Shown here: piece after piece, positions 43,813 through 53,030 of the stretch
Numbering within the stretch: position 1 is the first letter of the stretch
How the letters are laid out: each line of letters opens with the position of its first letter
Assembly: GCF_037137055.1 (NCBI RefSeq)
Contig: NZ_JBBBNY010000001.1
Location: 496,001 to 560,000, forward strand
Origin: Frateuria_A yonginensis
GTDB lineage: Bacteria > Pseudomonadota > Gammaproteobacteria > Xanthomonadales > Rhodanobacteraceae
Length of the DNA: 64,000 bases
Direction: 5' to 3'
Translations under genes and position numbers: made by a program
The notes under the pieces: model-generated
The model's input: only the letters and a program-made list of their open reading frames with translations
Told to the model about the DNA's origin: nothing
Database searches by the model: none

Positions 43813-44433
43813 ATGGCGCGCGATTGCTGCGGTTGTGGCCGTGACGTGCAAGCCCTGCACGCCGAGCAACGGCGGGTGCTGATCATCGTTCTGGTGATCA
43901 ATGCGCTGACGTTCATGATGATGCTGGCTGCATCGCTTTACTCCGGGTCGACTTCGCTCCTGTCAGGTAGCTTGGACAATCTGGGGGATGCCTTGGCCTA
44001 CGGTCTCAGCTTGGCGGTCATTGGGCGTAGCGCGCAGGCCCACGCGTGGGTATCGTTGGTGAAGGCGCTCCTGATCCTGTCCGCGGCAGTCGTAGTCGCG
44101 GTCCAGATCGGTTGGCATCTGACGCATCCCAGCGTGCCGATCCTGAATGCCATGAGCGTGGCCGCCGTCGCCAACCTAGGCGCAAATGCCCTGTGCCTCT
44201 ACCTCCTGACACCGTTCCGCCGTGGCGATATCAACATGGCTTCGGTGTGGGAGTGCTCGCGAAACGACGTCATTGAGGGCGTGGCGGTTCTGGTCGCTGC
44301 TGCGGGCGTGGGTTGGTTTGACTCGGGCTGGCCTGATCTCCTTATCGCTGCAGCGCTCTGGGTCGTGTTCCTGCGGTCATCGGTCCGGGTGGCCTGGGCT
44401 GCAATCAGCGCGTTGCGTGGGCAAGGGGGCTGA
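43813..44433 (+). CDS. Short CDF-type cation transporter with N-terminal Cys cluster
   Basis: This 206-aa membrane protein starts MARDCCGCGRDVQALHAEQRR, with three Cys close together. About six helices follow. The second contains SLDNLGDALAYG and the fifth ECSRNDVIEGVAV, matching the paired Asp/Asn metal-site positions of cation diffusion facilitators. The usual cytoplasmic C-terminal ferredoxin-like domain is missing, as in other short CDF homologues. It likely exports a divalent metal such as Zn, Co or Cd. The ATG at 43813 follows GGAGACAGGCGGG. It is transcribed opposite to the czcD-like gene that follows. Confidence 0.78.
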   Translation: MARDCCGCGRDVQALHAEQRRVLIIVLVINALTFMMMLAASLYSGSTSLLSGSLDNLGDALAYGLSLAVIGRSAQAHAWVSLVKALLILSAAVVVAVQIGWHLTHPSVPILNAMSVAAVANLGANALCLYLLTPFRRGDINMASVWECSRNDVIEGVAVLVAAAGVGWFDSGWPDLLIAAALWVVFLRSSVRVAWAAISALRGQGG

Positions 44434-44540
44434 CCCGGCCATAACCCGCTGCGGATATGTCACCCATGCGGCCATGCCGATCATAAACATGCTCGAACCG
44501 AGCGAGGAACATTGCCATTACAAGGGCACCTCGAGCATCT

Positions 44541-45506
44541 TCAGTTGGCGAGGCCTTTCTTGCGGGATTCAAGCACGCAGTTGGCCGATTCAGCCTCGCC
44601 GAACGCCGCGTGATCGGTCTGCAGTGTGGTGTGCGTGATATCGAATCGATCGTGCAACATCGCCTCAATGGCGCGCCTCACATCGTGGCAATCGACCTCT
44701 CTGCTTACAAAGACGTGTCCCGACAGCGATGGCATGCCCGAAGTAACTTCCCAAATATGTAGATCCTTAAGTGCGGTTACGGCCGGCATGGCGAGAATCG
44801 ACTGACCGATTTTTTCAGGATCCAAACCGCGCGGCGCTGCCTGCAGAAAGACGCGCCCCGATTCGCGCACCAGTCCGATACCGGCTTTGAGCATTAACCC
44901 AGCGACCACCAGTGCGGCGATCGAATCTACGCGATTCCAGCCCGTCCACCAGATGATGCCTCCAGCAATCGCCGTGGCGATGAAGGCATAGAGATCGGTA
45001 AGAATGTGCTGGAAGCTGCCTTCCACGTTCAGACTTTGCCGGTTGGCCTTGCTCATCGCCCACACGGCCAGCAGATTGACGCCGATGCCCACCACGGCAA
45101 TCACCGTGACCAGCAAGCCCTGCACCTGCGGGGGATCAACCAAGCGGCGAATCGCCTCGACAATGAACCAGACTGACAGAAGCAGCAGGGTCAGCCCGTT
45201 CGCCTGTGCGCTCAGAATTTCCACGCGTTTGAGCCCGAACGTGTAGCTGCCGCTGGCCGGGCGCTTGGCCAGGCGCATCGCCACCAGGGCCAACCCGATC
45301 GAGCCGACGTCGGTAAGCATGTGGCCAGCGTCGGAAATCAACGCCAGCGACCTGGCCAGAATGCCGACCACCACCTCGACGACCATGAAACCGAGCAGCA
45401 AAAGCAGCGCCACGGTCAGGTACTTCTTGTCCGCATCGGGCGCCACGCCATGGGCATGGTCGTGGTGATGATCGTGATCGTGCTTGTGTGGCTTTGTCGT
45501 GTCCAT
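44541..45506 (-). CDS. czcD: Cation diffusion facilitator (CzcD/DmeF type)
   Basis: This 321-aa exporter opens with a His-rich tail (HKHDHDHHHDHAHG) likely to bind metal. Six transmembrane helices carry the metal-site pairs ISDAGHMLTD (helix 2) and HILTDLYAF (helix 5). A C-terminal cytoplasmic domain (about 215-300) has DLHIWEVTSGMPSLSGHVFV. It should export Zn, Co or Cd by proton antiport. A GGAGG ribosome-binding site precedes the ATG. It lies just after the czc operon terminator in the same direction and is probably transcribed on its own. Confidence 0.92.
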   Translation of the reverse strand: MDTTKPHKHDHDHHHDHAHGVAPDADKKYLTVALLLLLGFMVVEVVVGILARSLALISDAGHMLTDVGSIGLALVAMRLAKRPASGSYTFGLKRVEILSAQANGLTLLLLSVWFIVEAIRRLVDPPQVQGLLVTVIAVVGIGVNLLAVWAMSKANRQSLNVEGSFQHILTDLYAFIATAIAGGIIWWTGWNRVDSIAALVVAGLMLKAGIGLVRESGRVFLQAAPRGLDPEKIGQSILAMPAVTALKDLHIWEVTSGMPSLSGHVFVSREVDCHDVRRAIEAMLHDRFDITHTTLQTDHAAFGEAESANCVLESRKKGLAN

Positions 45507-45573
45507 CGAACCCTCCGTTGCAGTGATTACTCTAGGTAAGCACCGCGGTGTTATGACATGACACCCGGCAAAG

Positions 45574-45596
45574 CGGGCGGGGCTGAACCCCGCCCG
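45574..45596 (-). terminator. Hairpin terminating the czc operon
   Basis: CGGGCGGGG and CCCCGCCCG form a perfect 9-bp stem with a 5-nt loop. It begins 6 nt beyond the PII-like gene stop on the minus strand. No T-run follows. Confidence 0.65.
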
Positions 45597-45602
45597 TCCG
45601 CA

Positions 45603-45926
45603 TCAGTCCGTTTTACCGTCGATAGGCCACGCCCGATCCACCGTGCTCTGGTAGACCCATCCGGCCACGCTCTGGCCGGTGCGTCCGTGCAGGCGAATCA
45701 GTTGTACGGCTCGATCCACCTGGTCGTCTTCGCAGAACACCTCCAGCTTGATCTGTCGGGTCACGCGTTCGCCCAGTTCCATCGAATAGACCTGTTCCTG
45801 TGCACTGAGCGCCGTCAACAAGCCCTTGACGTCACTGACGGACAGGTAGCCGAACCCAGCCTCCTCCAAGGCGTGAATGACGTCGACGACGCGGCCGCGG
45901 TGGATGAATGCCTTCACTTCTTTCAT
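45603..45926 (-). CDS. PII-like (GlnB/CutA fold) protein linked to CzcA
   Basis: This 107-aa protein starts MKEVKAFIHRGRVVDVIHALEEAGF, which follows the beta-alpha start of PII signalling proteins. A C-terminal strand (KLEVFCEDDQVDRAVQLI) is present. The nucleotide-binding T-loop uridylylation site of classical GlnB is not evident. Its ATG overlaps the czcA stop. PII-like genes of this kind often sit at the end of heavy-metal RND operons and may sense a nucleotide or metal to tune efflux. That role is inferred from position. Confidence 0.82.
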   Translation of the reverse strand: MKEVKAFIHRGRVVDVIHALEEAGFGYLSVSDVKGLLTALSAQEQVYSMELGERVTRQIKLEVFCEDDQVDRAVQLIRLHGRTGQSVAGWVYQSTVDRAWPIDGKTD

Positions 45927-48900
45927 GGGGTGGTCTCCTTGGCCAGGCGCCGTGCGGCGCGTTCTTCGATCCAGTCATACAGCACCGGCAGCAGTACCAG
46001 GGTCAGCAGGGTCGAGGTGATCAGGCCGCCCACTACCACGGTGGCGAGTGGACGCTGGGTTTCTGCACCGACACCACTGGAGAGCAGCATCGGCACCAGG
46101 CCCAGGATCGCCACGCTGGCGGTCATCATCACCGGGCGCATGCGCAACGCCGTGCCGCGAACCACGGCCTCCCGAACTGGAAGCCCTTTCTCGCGTTGCT
46201 CGTTCAGGAAGCTCACCAGCACGATGCCGTTCAACATCGCCACGCCGAACACAGCGATGAATCCGATGGCAGAGGGCACCGACAGGTATTGCCCGGTGAT
46301 GGCCAGCCCGACGATGCCGCCGATGGTGGCGAACGGTACGTTGGCCAGGATCAGCGCGGCGTACTTCACCGAGTTGAAGGCGGTATAGAGCAACACGAAG
46401 ATGAAGAAGATCGTCGCCGGCACGATCAACGACAGCCGCTTCAAGGCCCGTTGCTGGTTTTCGAACGCGCCACCCCATTCGCTGTAGTAGCCCGTCGGCA
46501 ACTTCACCTGCCTGGCGATGGTGGCATTCGCCTCCTTGACGAAGCCGTCGATGTCGCGACCACGCACGTCCATCTGGATCACGGCGTAGCGTTGCAACTG
46601 CTCACGACGGATGAACGAGTAACCCTCGGCGTCACTGACCTCGGCCACCTGCGACAGCTGTACCAGGGCGCCACTGGCGGTGCGGATCGGGATGCGCTGG
46701 ATCGCCGGCAAGGACGCCTTGTCGGCATCGTCCAGGCGGACCGTGATGTCAAAGCGTTTCACGCCATCGAGCTGCGTGGTCACGGGCTCGCCGCCGATGC
46801 CGTTCTTCACCACGGTCAGCACGTCGTCGGCGTTGAGGCCGTAGCGGGCCAGCGCGTCGCGATCCACCTTGATGCGGATCTGCGGCTTGCCGATGTTTGC
46901 CTCCAACGCCAGGTCTGCTACACCAGGCACCCCGGACAGCGCGTCCTTGATGCGGCTGCTGAGCCGGTCCAGCTCGCCCAGGTCCTCGCCGTAGATCTTC
47001 AGGGCCAGGGTGGCACGCACGCCGGAGATCAATTCCTCGATGCGCATCTGGATGGGTTGGGTATAGCTCACCACGGCAGTGGGCAAGGCCGCCGACAATT
47101 CCTTCTGCATCGCCTCCTCGATGCTGTCCAGCGTTTCGCCTTTGCGCCATTGATCCTTCGGCTTCAGCGGCGTGTATACCTCCATGTAGTTCACGTCGGC
47201 GGTCTCGCCCTTTTCAGCGCGCCCGATCATCGCCAGAGTGGTGTCCACCTCCGGGAATTTCTGCTTGATCAGCGCCGACACCTGTTTGGAGATATTGATC
47301 GACTCATCCAGCGAGGCCGAGGGAATCGAGGTGATGCGCCACATGATGGCGCCCTCTTTCAGGTTGGGCATGAACTCCTTGCCCAGGAACGGGAACAGCG
47401 CGAGGCTGCCGATCAAGGCGCCGGCGGCGATGCCCAGCACCAGCTTGCGCCGTCCCAGTGCCCACGCCAGCACCGTGGCGTAGTGCCGTTTCAGGAACGC
47501 GACCAAGCGCGTGTCCTTTTCCTCCTTGGGCTTCAACACCAACGCCGCCAGGACCGGAATCAGCGTCAGCGCCAAGATCAGCGAGCCGGCCATGGCGAAG
47601 CTGATGTTGAACGCCATCGGCTTGAACATCTTGCCTTCCAGCCCCTGCAGGCTGAACAGCGGCAGGAATACCACGATGATGATCAGAATCGCGAACGCCA
47701 TCGGATTGGCGACCTCGCGGGCAGCGGCCAGCACGGCCGAGGTGCGGTCCACCGGCCCGCCATGGGCCTTGCGCTCGGCCATGATGCGATAGGCGTTCTC
47801 CACCATCACCACCGCGCCATCGACCATCATGCCGATGCCGATCGCCAGGCCTGCCAACGACATCAGGTTGGCTGACAGACCGGCCTGATTCATGCAGATG
47901 AAGGCGATCAGCATCGCCAGCGGCAAGGCCACGACCACCACCAGCGCGCTGCGAAATTCGCCCAGGAACAGGAACAGGATGATCGCCACCAGGATCGAGC
48001 CCTCGACCAGGGCCCGCACCGCGGTTTCTACGGCCGCGTTGACCAGCTCGGTACGCTCGTACACCGGTTTGACCGCCACGCCGGGTGGCAGCGCCTGCTT
48101 GACCGTATCGAGCTTGGCCTTGACCGCATCGACGACGCTCTTGGCGTTCTCGCCGATACGGGCCAGCGCCATGCCAAGAACCACTTCCTTGCCATCGCGC
48201 GTCACTGCACCGGTGCGTGGTGCGCCCGCTTCGGTGACGGTGGCCACGTCACGCACATAGACCGGGGTGCCGTCTTCCGTTTTCAGCACGATGTTGCCCA
48301 GGTCCTTCGCGTTCTGGATCAGCCCCAGGCCGCGCACCAGGTATTGCTCGCGTCCCACGTCGACGAAGTTGCCGCCGACCTGCGCGTTGTTCGCCTGCAA
48401 CGCTTCGATCACCTCCTTGAAGCCGAGCTTGTGCGCAATGAGCTTCATCGGGTCGATGCGCACCTGGAACTGCTTTTCCTGGCCACCCCACGACGTGACG
48501 TCGTCGACGCCGGGGGCGGTGCGCAGGATCAGGCGGATGGTCCAGTCCTGCAGCGTGCGCAGGTCCATGTCGTTCGGGGCAGTGCCTGCCGTCGCGCCTT
48601 TCAATTTGTCGTCGGCGCGTTCGACGGTGTACCAGAACACCTGACCCAGACCTGACGTATTCGGGCCCATCTCCGGTTTGCCGTACCCGGCCGGCAGGCG
48701 ATCGCCCACCTGTTGCAGCCGTTCATTGACCAGCTGGCGGGCAAAGTAGATGTCCATGCTGTCGTCGAAATAGACCGACACATAAGACAAACCGAACAGG
48801 CTCACCGAGCGGATCTGTTCCACCTTGGGCAGGCCGGCCAGCGCCGATTCCACCGGGGTGGTGAGCAGCTGTTCCACATCTTCGGCGGCCAGTCCCGACG

Positions 48901-49060
48901 CCTCGGTGTAGACGTTGACCTGCACGGGTGTGACATCGGGGAACGCGTCGATGGGCAGCTGGCGTACGGCCTGGAAGCCGAGAAAGCCGATCACCACGAA
49001 GGCGATCAGCACCAGCACCTTGTAGCGCAGGGAGAATGCAACCAGACGTTCCAGCATCAT
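45923..49060 (-). CDS. czcA: Heavy-metal RND efflux pump, CzcA type
   Basis: This 1045-aa inner-membrane proton antiporter drives Co/Zn/Cd export through CzcB and CzcC. The N-terminus MMLERLVAFSLRYKVLVLI begins helix 1, and LPIDAFPDVTPVQVNVYTEA follows, typical of the HME subfamily. Helix 4 carries GIGMMVDGAVVMVENAYR with the essential Asp and Glu. There are twelve helices and two large periplasmic loops. The start is one of two adjacent ATGs (49060 or 49057), preceded by GGGAGAAGA and overlapping the czcB stop. Metal specificity Zn/Co/Cd is likely but not certain. Confidence 0.93.
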   Translation of the reverse strand: MMLERLVAFSLRYKVLVLIAFVVIGFLGFQAVRQLPIDAFPDVTPVQVNVYTEASGLAAEDVEQLLTTPVESALAGLPKVEQIRSVSLFGLSYVSVYFDDSMDIYFARQLVNERLQQVGDRLPAGYGKPEMGPNTSGLGQVFWYTVERADDKLKGATAGTAPNDMDLRTLQDWTIRLILRTAPGVDDVTSWGGQEKQFQVRIDPMKLIAHKLGFKEVIEALQANNAQVGGNFVDVGREQYLVRGLGLIQNAKDLGNIVLKTEDGTPVYVRDVATVTEAGAPRTGAVTRDGKEVVLGMALARIGENAKSVVDAVKAKLDTVKQALPPGVAVKPVYERTELVNAAVETAVRALVEGSILVAIILFLFLGEFRSALVVVVALPLAMLIAFICMNQAGLSANLMSLAGLAIGIGMMVDGAVVMVENAYRIMAERKAHGGPVDRTSAVLAAAREVANPMAFAILIIIVVFLPLFSLQGLEGKMFKPMAFNISFAMAGSLILALTLIPVLAALVLKPKEEKDTRLVAFLKRHYATVLAWALGRRKLVLGIAAGALIGSLALFPFLGKEFMPNLKEGAIMWRITSIPSASLDESINISKQVSALIKQKFPEVDTTLAMIGRAEKGETADVNYMEVYTPLKPKDQWRKGETLDSIEEAMQKELSAALPTAVVSYTQPIQMRIEELISGVRATLALKIYGEDLGELDRLSSRIKDALSGVPGVADLALEANIGKPQIRIKVDRDALARYGLNADDVLTVVKNGIGGEPVTTQLDGVKRFDITVRLDDADKASLPAIQRIPIRTASGALVQLSQVAEVSDAEGYSFIRREQLQRYAVIQMDVRGRDIDGFVKEANATIARQVKLPTGYYSEWGGAFENQQRALKRLSLIVPATIFFIFVLLYTAFNSVKYAALILANVPFATIGGIVGLAITGQYLSVPSAIGFIAVFGVAMLNGIVLVSFLNEQREKGLPVREAVVRGTALRMRPVMMTASVAILGLVPMLLSSGVGAETQRPLATVVVGGLITSTLLTLVLLPVLYDWIEERAARRLAKETTP

Positions 49061-50154
49061 TCTTCTCCCAACTGCGAGCGCAGCAGTCGCGCCTTCAGCG
49101 CGAAGGCACCCTTACGCACGTAGGTGGCGCCGGCCTTGAGCCCTTGCGTGACGACTGTCCAGCCATCGCGCGTGTCACCGACCATCACCGGTGCCGGGTC
49201 GAACGCCCCGTTGCCCTTGGCAAGGAACACGGTGGGCTGGTTCTGCAGCAGCACGATGGCATCGGCCGGTACCGCGAGCTTCTGCACGGCGCTGCCGGTA
49301 GCAATACGCGCTTCGACCAGCTCACCGGGATGCAGAAGATCCTTGCGGTTATCGACCTCGATGCGCACCGGCACGGTGCGGGTGCGCTCATCGGTCTGAT
49401 GGGAACGCTGCACCACCTTGCCGGGTATGGCGGTGTCGTGGACGAGGATGCGGGCGTCCGCGTCGGGTTCGACCCGTTCGGCATCGGCCGGTGACAACTG
49501 CGCGACGACCCACACCGAATCTTCCTTGACCAGGGTGAACAGCGTGCGACCCGGTTCCACCCGCTCGCCGACCAGAAATTCATCGGTAGTGACACGACCA
49601 GCAGCGGGAGCGAGCAGCTCAAAGCTGCCGTCGGCCGCGGCCGAGCCCTTGCGCAGCAAGCCCCCGATCTGGCCCTCGGACAAGCCGTATGCACGCAGCT
49701 TGGCGCGGGCCTGGTCGCGCTGCACTTTCGCCTCGTTGTAGCGGCGTGCCGACACCGCCTGGGGCCCCAGCGACGCGATCCGTTGCCAATCCTGTTCGGC
49801 GACGATCAACGCACCTTGCGTGGCGGCCACCTCGACGCTGGAGAGCACCACCAACGGCGCGCCGGCTTTCACGACGTCGCCCAGCCGGGCCTTGCGAGCC
49901 AGCACCTGCGACTCCACGCGCGGCGACACCAGCACGGTGGAATACGCATCGGCCTTCACTTCGCCGGGAGCCTTCAATTCATCGGTCAGCGCACGTGGCG
50001 CCACCTTGTCGAGCACGATGCCGGCGGTCTTGATCGCCTTGGTATCCAGGGCGAGCGGGTTGGCGGGCGGAGCGTCTTGTGCCATCGCCGGTCCGGCCAA
50101 GGCGGCCAACAAGGCCATGCCCAGCAGGCCGCGCTTCAATAGAGATTCATTCAT
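49057..50154 (-). CDS. czcB: Efflux RND periplasmic adaptor, CzcB type
   Basis: This 365-aa membrane-fusion protein has a signal peptide (GLLGMALLAALAGPAMA). The barrel-sandwich hybrid region includes VLVSPRVESQVLARKARLGDVVKAG and the returning half LLAPAAGRVTTDEFLVGERVEPG. A coiled hairpin between them spans about 110-165. It links CzcA to CzcC across the periplasm. It overlaps both neighbours by 4 nt, so czcC, czcB and czcA are translationally coupled. Confidence 0.92.
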   Translation of the reverse strand: MNESLLKRGLLGMALLAALAGPAMAQDAPPANPLALDTKAIKTAGIVLDKVAPRALTDELKAPGEVKADAYSTVLVSPRVESQVLARKARLGDVVKAGAPLVVLSSVEVAATQGALIVAEQDWQRIASLGPQAVSARRYNEAKVQRDQARAKLRAYGLSEGQIGGLLRKGSAAADGSFELLAPAAGRVTTDEFLVGERVEPGRTLFTLVKEDSVWVVAQLSPADAERVEPDADARILVHDTAIPGKVVQRSHQTDERTRTVPVRIEVDNRKDLLHPGELVEARIATGSAVQKLAVPADAIVLLQNQPTVFLAKGNGAFDPAPVMVGDTRDGWTVVTQGLKAGATYVRKGAFALKARLLRSQLGEE

Positions 50155-51464
50155 CGGGAGATGTCCTGATTGGGGCCGTCCTGAGTGCGGCCATCGAGCC
50201 AGTCGTTCAGACGGCCAGCGGCGGTGAGGTAATCGAACCAGGCCTGCCAGGTCTGGTTTTCCAGCTCCTGGCCCGACAGCGCGGTATCGAGGCTTTGCTT
50301 GAGCTGTACGAGGTAATCGGACGTGCTGATTTCACCGGCACGCCAGAGCTTTTCCAGCAACGTGGTGCGGTCCTCGAACGCGGCGGCGCGGCCGGTGCGA
50401 AACGCCTCGGCGGCACCGCGCAAGGCGGCATAGCGGGCTTGCGCTTCCTGCAGCCCCGCACGCAGGACAAACTGGCGCGAGCGCACGCCCGCAGCGGCCG
50501 CATCGGCTTCCGCCCGGGCGGCATCCACTTCGGCACGTCCGGTATTGAGCACGGGCAAGGGAATGGACACGCTCAAACCGATCACCTGATCGGTACGCGG
50601 CCCACTGCGTACCTGTCCACCGGTCAGGCTGAGCGTGGGATCAGGAATGCGCGCACGACGCGCGACCTGCACGCCGGCGTCGGCGCTTGCCTGCTGAGCG
50701 CGGGCCTGACGCAGTTCGGGTAACTCGTCGACGGCCAAGGGCGTCACACGGTCGGCCGCCGGTGATAGCCCCTCGGGTAACGGCGGCAAGGTCGTGAGCT
50801 GGTCACCGCTGATGGCCAACAAAGCGGCACGCGCGGCCGCCTCATTGCCGGCGAGCGTGGCCTGCTGCACTTGCGCCTCACCGAGTGCCAGGCCGGCCAG
50901 GTCGCGTTCGGGACTGCTGATGTCGCCCACCTTGAGCCGCTGTGCGGCCAAGTCGTCAAAGCGTTGCATCAGTGCGAGGCGACGGCGACCCAATTCACTT
51001 TGTCGCGCCGCGAGTGTCGCTGTCGACCAGGCCTTCAACCAGCGGGCGGCGACGTTGCGACGCAGAAGGTCGTAGGTCGCCTCGGCGGCGAGCACCTCGG
51101 CATCACCCTGGCTGGCCCGGGCGCGACGCTTTCCGGATAGATCCAGCGCCAGACTGAGGCCAGCCGTGCGTCGGTTGACGTCGGCGTTTTCCGCATCGAG
51201 CGACAGCGAGGGGTTGTACAGCGGCTGTGCAGCGGCACGCGCACGGGCACGAGCGGCGTCGAGATCCGCCCGCGCTGCCTGGACTTCGGGGCTGGCTTGC
51301 CAGATGCGGCGTACCGCGTCCTGCAATGGAGACGAGAGCAACGAGGGTGCTCGGGTCCCTGCCGCTGGGGGAGGATCGGATAATGGGGGTACGGGGGCAG
51401 CACTGAGCAGCGCCGCATACAACAGGCACGCGGCGCCAATAGGCACCGAACGGAACACAGACAT
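50151..51464 (-). CDS. czcC: Outer-membrane efflux channel, CzcC type
   Basis: This 437-aa TolC-family protein starts with a signal peptide (VPIGAACLLYAALLSAAP). Two repeated long-helix segments follow (AVRRIWQASPEVQAARADLDAARARA and the second half starting near LPELRQARAQQ), with NPSLSLDAENADVN between. It forms the outer-membrane exit duct for the CzcBA pump. It is the first czc structural gene, 71 nt downstream of a small metal-site-rich protein gene. Confidence 0.92.
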   Translation of the reverse strand: MSVFRSVPIGAACLLYAALLSAAPVPPLSDPPPAAGTRAPSLLSSPLQDAVRRIWQASPEVQAARADLDAARARARAAAQPLYNPSLSLDAENADVNRRTAGLSLALDLSGKRRARASQGDAEVLAAEATYDLLRRNVAARWLKAWSTATLAARQSELGRRRLALMQRFDDLAAQRLKVGDISSPERDLAGLALGEAQVQQATLAGNEAAARAALLAISGDQLTTLPPLPEGLSPAADRVTPLAVDELPELRQARAQQASADAGVQVARRARIPDPTLSLTGGQVRSGPRTDQVIGLSVSIPLPVLNTGRAEVDAARAEADAAAAGVRSRQFVLRAGLQEAQARYAALRGAAEAFRTGRAAAFEDRTTLLEKLWRAGEISTSDYLVQLKQSLDTALSGQELENQTWQAWFDYLTAAGRLNDWLDGRTQDGPNQDISR

Positions 51465-51535
51465 GAAGCCATCTCCTGAAATCGATCACGAAGCGACGCA
51501 TCGCCTGGGCGAATGCGTCGCGAAACGGAGCGGTT

Positions 51536-51922
51536 TCAGGCGATTGGAGGGCGCAACAGGGAGCCGGTCGTCGCCGGCGTGAATCCGGAACGGATAGTGA
51601 AGTTGTCGAAACGAGACTCCACCCTGGCGACAGCAAGCGGGGCGGTCGTCGGCAGCGTCACCGTGTGCGCGCACGCGCAATGGCAATCCGCTTCACCAAG
51701 GAGGCAGGCGCTCGCGTCATCAGCCGACACGTTGGCGATCGCTGTATCTGCCGGCATGCTGACGGCGGAGACCGTGGTGGTCGAAACCAATCGCTTATCT
51801 GGCGCATCGGCCAGACAGACCGTGCCGGCGACCAGCTTGATCAGCAACACGGCCACCGCCAACACCCAAAGGCCGCGGTGGCGGCGCAGGCGGGTCAGTA
51901 GAGGCGGTCGGGGGCGAGTCAT
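51536..51922 (-). CDS. Small exported Cys/His protein upstream of czcC (CzcI-like)
   Basis: This 128-aa product has an N-terminal anchor or signal (LWVLAVAVLLIKLVAGTVCLA). Its mature part contains ACLLGEADCHCACAH, a dense Cys/His cluster suited to metal binding. The start at 51922 (MTRPRPPLL) is chosen over a TTG further upstream. Small periplasmic proteins of this shape (CzcI) precede czcCBA in other metal-resistant bacteria and influence its expression; equivalence here rests on position and size. The gap on its 5' side (51923-52127) has no gene I can support. Confidence 0.65.
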   Translation of the reverse strand: MTRPRPPLLTRLRRHRGLWVLAVAVLLIKLVAGTVCLADAPDKRLVSTTTVSAVSMPADTAIANVSADDASACLLGEADCHCACAHTVTLPTTAPLAVARVESRFDNFTIRSGFTPATTGSLLRPPIA

Positions 51923-52127
51923 CCGAATATGGTAAGCAGTGAGCAATGGGTTAGACAATTACATCGGCACATTTGTTGCTCGCGTGAGGCCAGAAGGGCG
52001 AGATGGCAGGGGTTGGAATACCCCGGACATCGGCAGACGCTGGGCGCGAGGGCATGGTGCGGGCCGAATCCGCCATGCAACTTTTGCGGTCCCGTTCGTG
52101 GCATCTGTGGGTCGCGCACTGTGCGCT

Positions 52128-52841
52128 CTAGCCAGTTGGGGCGACCATGTCCAGCAGAAGCAAGCCAATAAAGCCTGCGAAGAACAGCGCCGTCATCCAT
52201 GGCGCCTCGCGCACTTCGTGAGCCTCCTTGAGCAACTCTTCAGTGACTAGATAGAGGAAGCTCGCCGCGGCGAACGCCAGCACCGCCTCCATCCAGCCGC
52301 CTTTCAGTCCACCGAGCAAAAGGTTCCCTGCCAGTGCCCCGGCGAAGGGCATGATGGCAAGGACGAGGATGCTGACGATGATGCGGGTGCGGGACGCATC
52401 CGCACGGGCCAGGGAGGCTGCCGTTGCCAGCCCAAGCGAGAGCATTTCCACCGCCAGGGCAATCGTGACAAACAAACCCTCGCGCGCGCCAGCACCAAAC
52501 GCGACACCGATCAACACGCCGTCGATCAGGACATCCGCGCCCACGATGAGTGTCATGCCCAATGGGCTGCTGCTTGTCTTCTCGATGCGGCATCCCGCCT
52601 GGCGCAGGCCAAGCATCAGCAACACGCCTGCCGTAAAGCCGGCCAGGGCCGCAAGCGGCGCATCCTGATGCAGGATGTCCGGCAGTATTTCCACCGCAAG
52701 GGCCGAGAACACCACGCCTGCCGCAAAGTGCTGCACGGCACTTCCCAACTTGGGCGAAGGCGGCTTGAAGGCGGCAATCAACCCCCCGGTGCCCATGGCA
52801 AGCAGGGGTGCCAACGCATACAGCAGCACGGTACCTAACAT
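52128..52841 (-). CDS. ZIP family metal transporter
   Basis: This 237-aa protein has about seven to eight helices. The helix 4 region VGADVLIDGVLIGVAFGAG and helix 5 region ALAVEMLSLGLATA correspond to the ZIP metal-site helices, although the usual His of helix 4 is replaced by Asp. ZIPs normally bring Zn or Fe into the cytoplasm. The ATG at 52841 has a strong GGAGGGG ribosome-binding site. It lies 190 nt past the AhpD-like gene in the mer direction and may be a separate unit. Why an importer accompanies efflux genes is unclear. Confidence 0.85.
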   Translation of the reverse strand: MLGTVLLYALAPLLAMGTGGLIAAFKPPSPKLGSAVQHFAAGVVFSALAVEILPDILHQDAPLAALAGFTAGVLLMLGLRQAGCRIEKTSSSPLGMTLIVGADVLIDGVLIGVAFGAGAREGLFVTIALAVEMLSLGLATAASLARADASRTRIIVSILVLAIMPFAGALAGNLLLGGLKGGWMEAVLAFAAASFLYLVTEELLKEAHEVREAPWMTALFFAGFIGLLLLDMVAPTG

Positions 52842-53030
52842 GAGCCCCTCCTTCCCAGTGAGGCTCACAGAGTGGCCGTCTGCGTAACGTCAGCGGCGCG
52901 AAAAAACAATCTTTCGCCGTAGCGCGCCGGATCCAGGGCGAAGTCGCAAGCAGAGCGAATGTCGCCACGGTTCAAGCGGCGCCTCCAGGTTTCAAGCGAA
53001 TGCGTTGGTATGGCTGCGCCTCGGGTCGAG

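Noticed and set aside
45908..47875. 655-residue plus-strand frame opposite czcA
   Set aside because: Antisense shadow; CzcA motifs on the minus strand explain the region.
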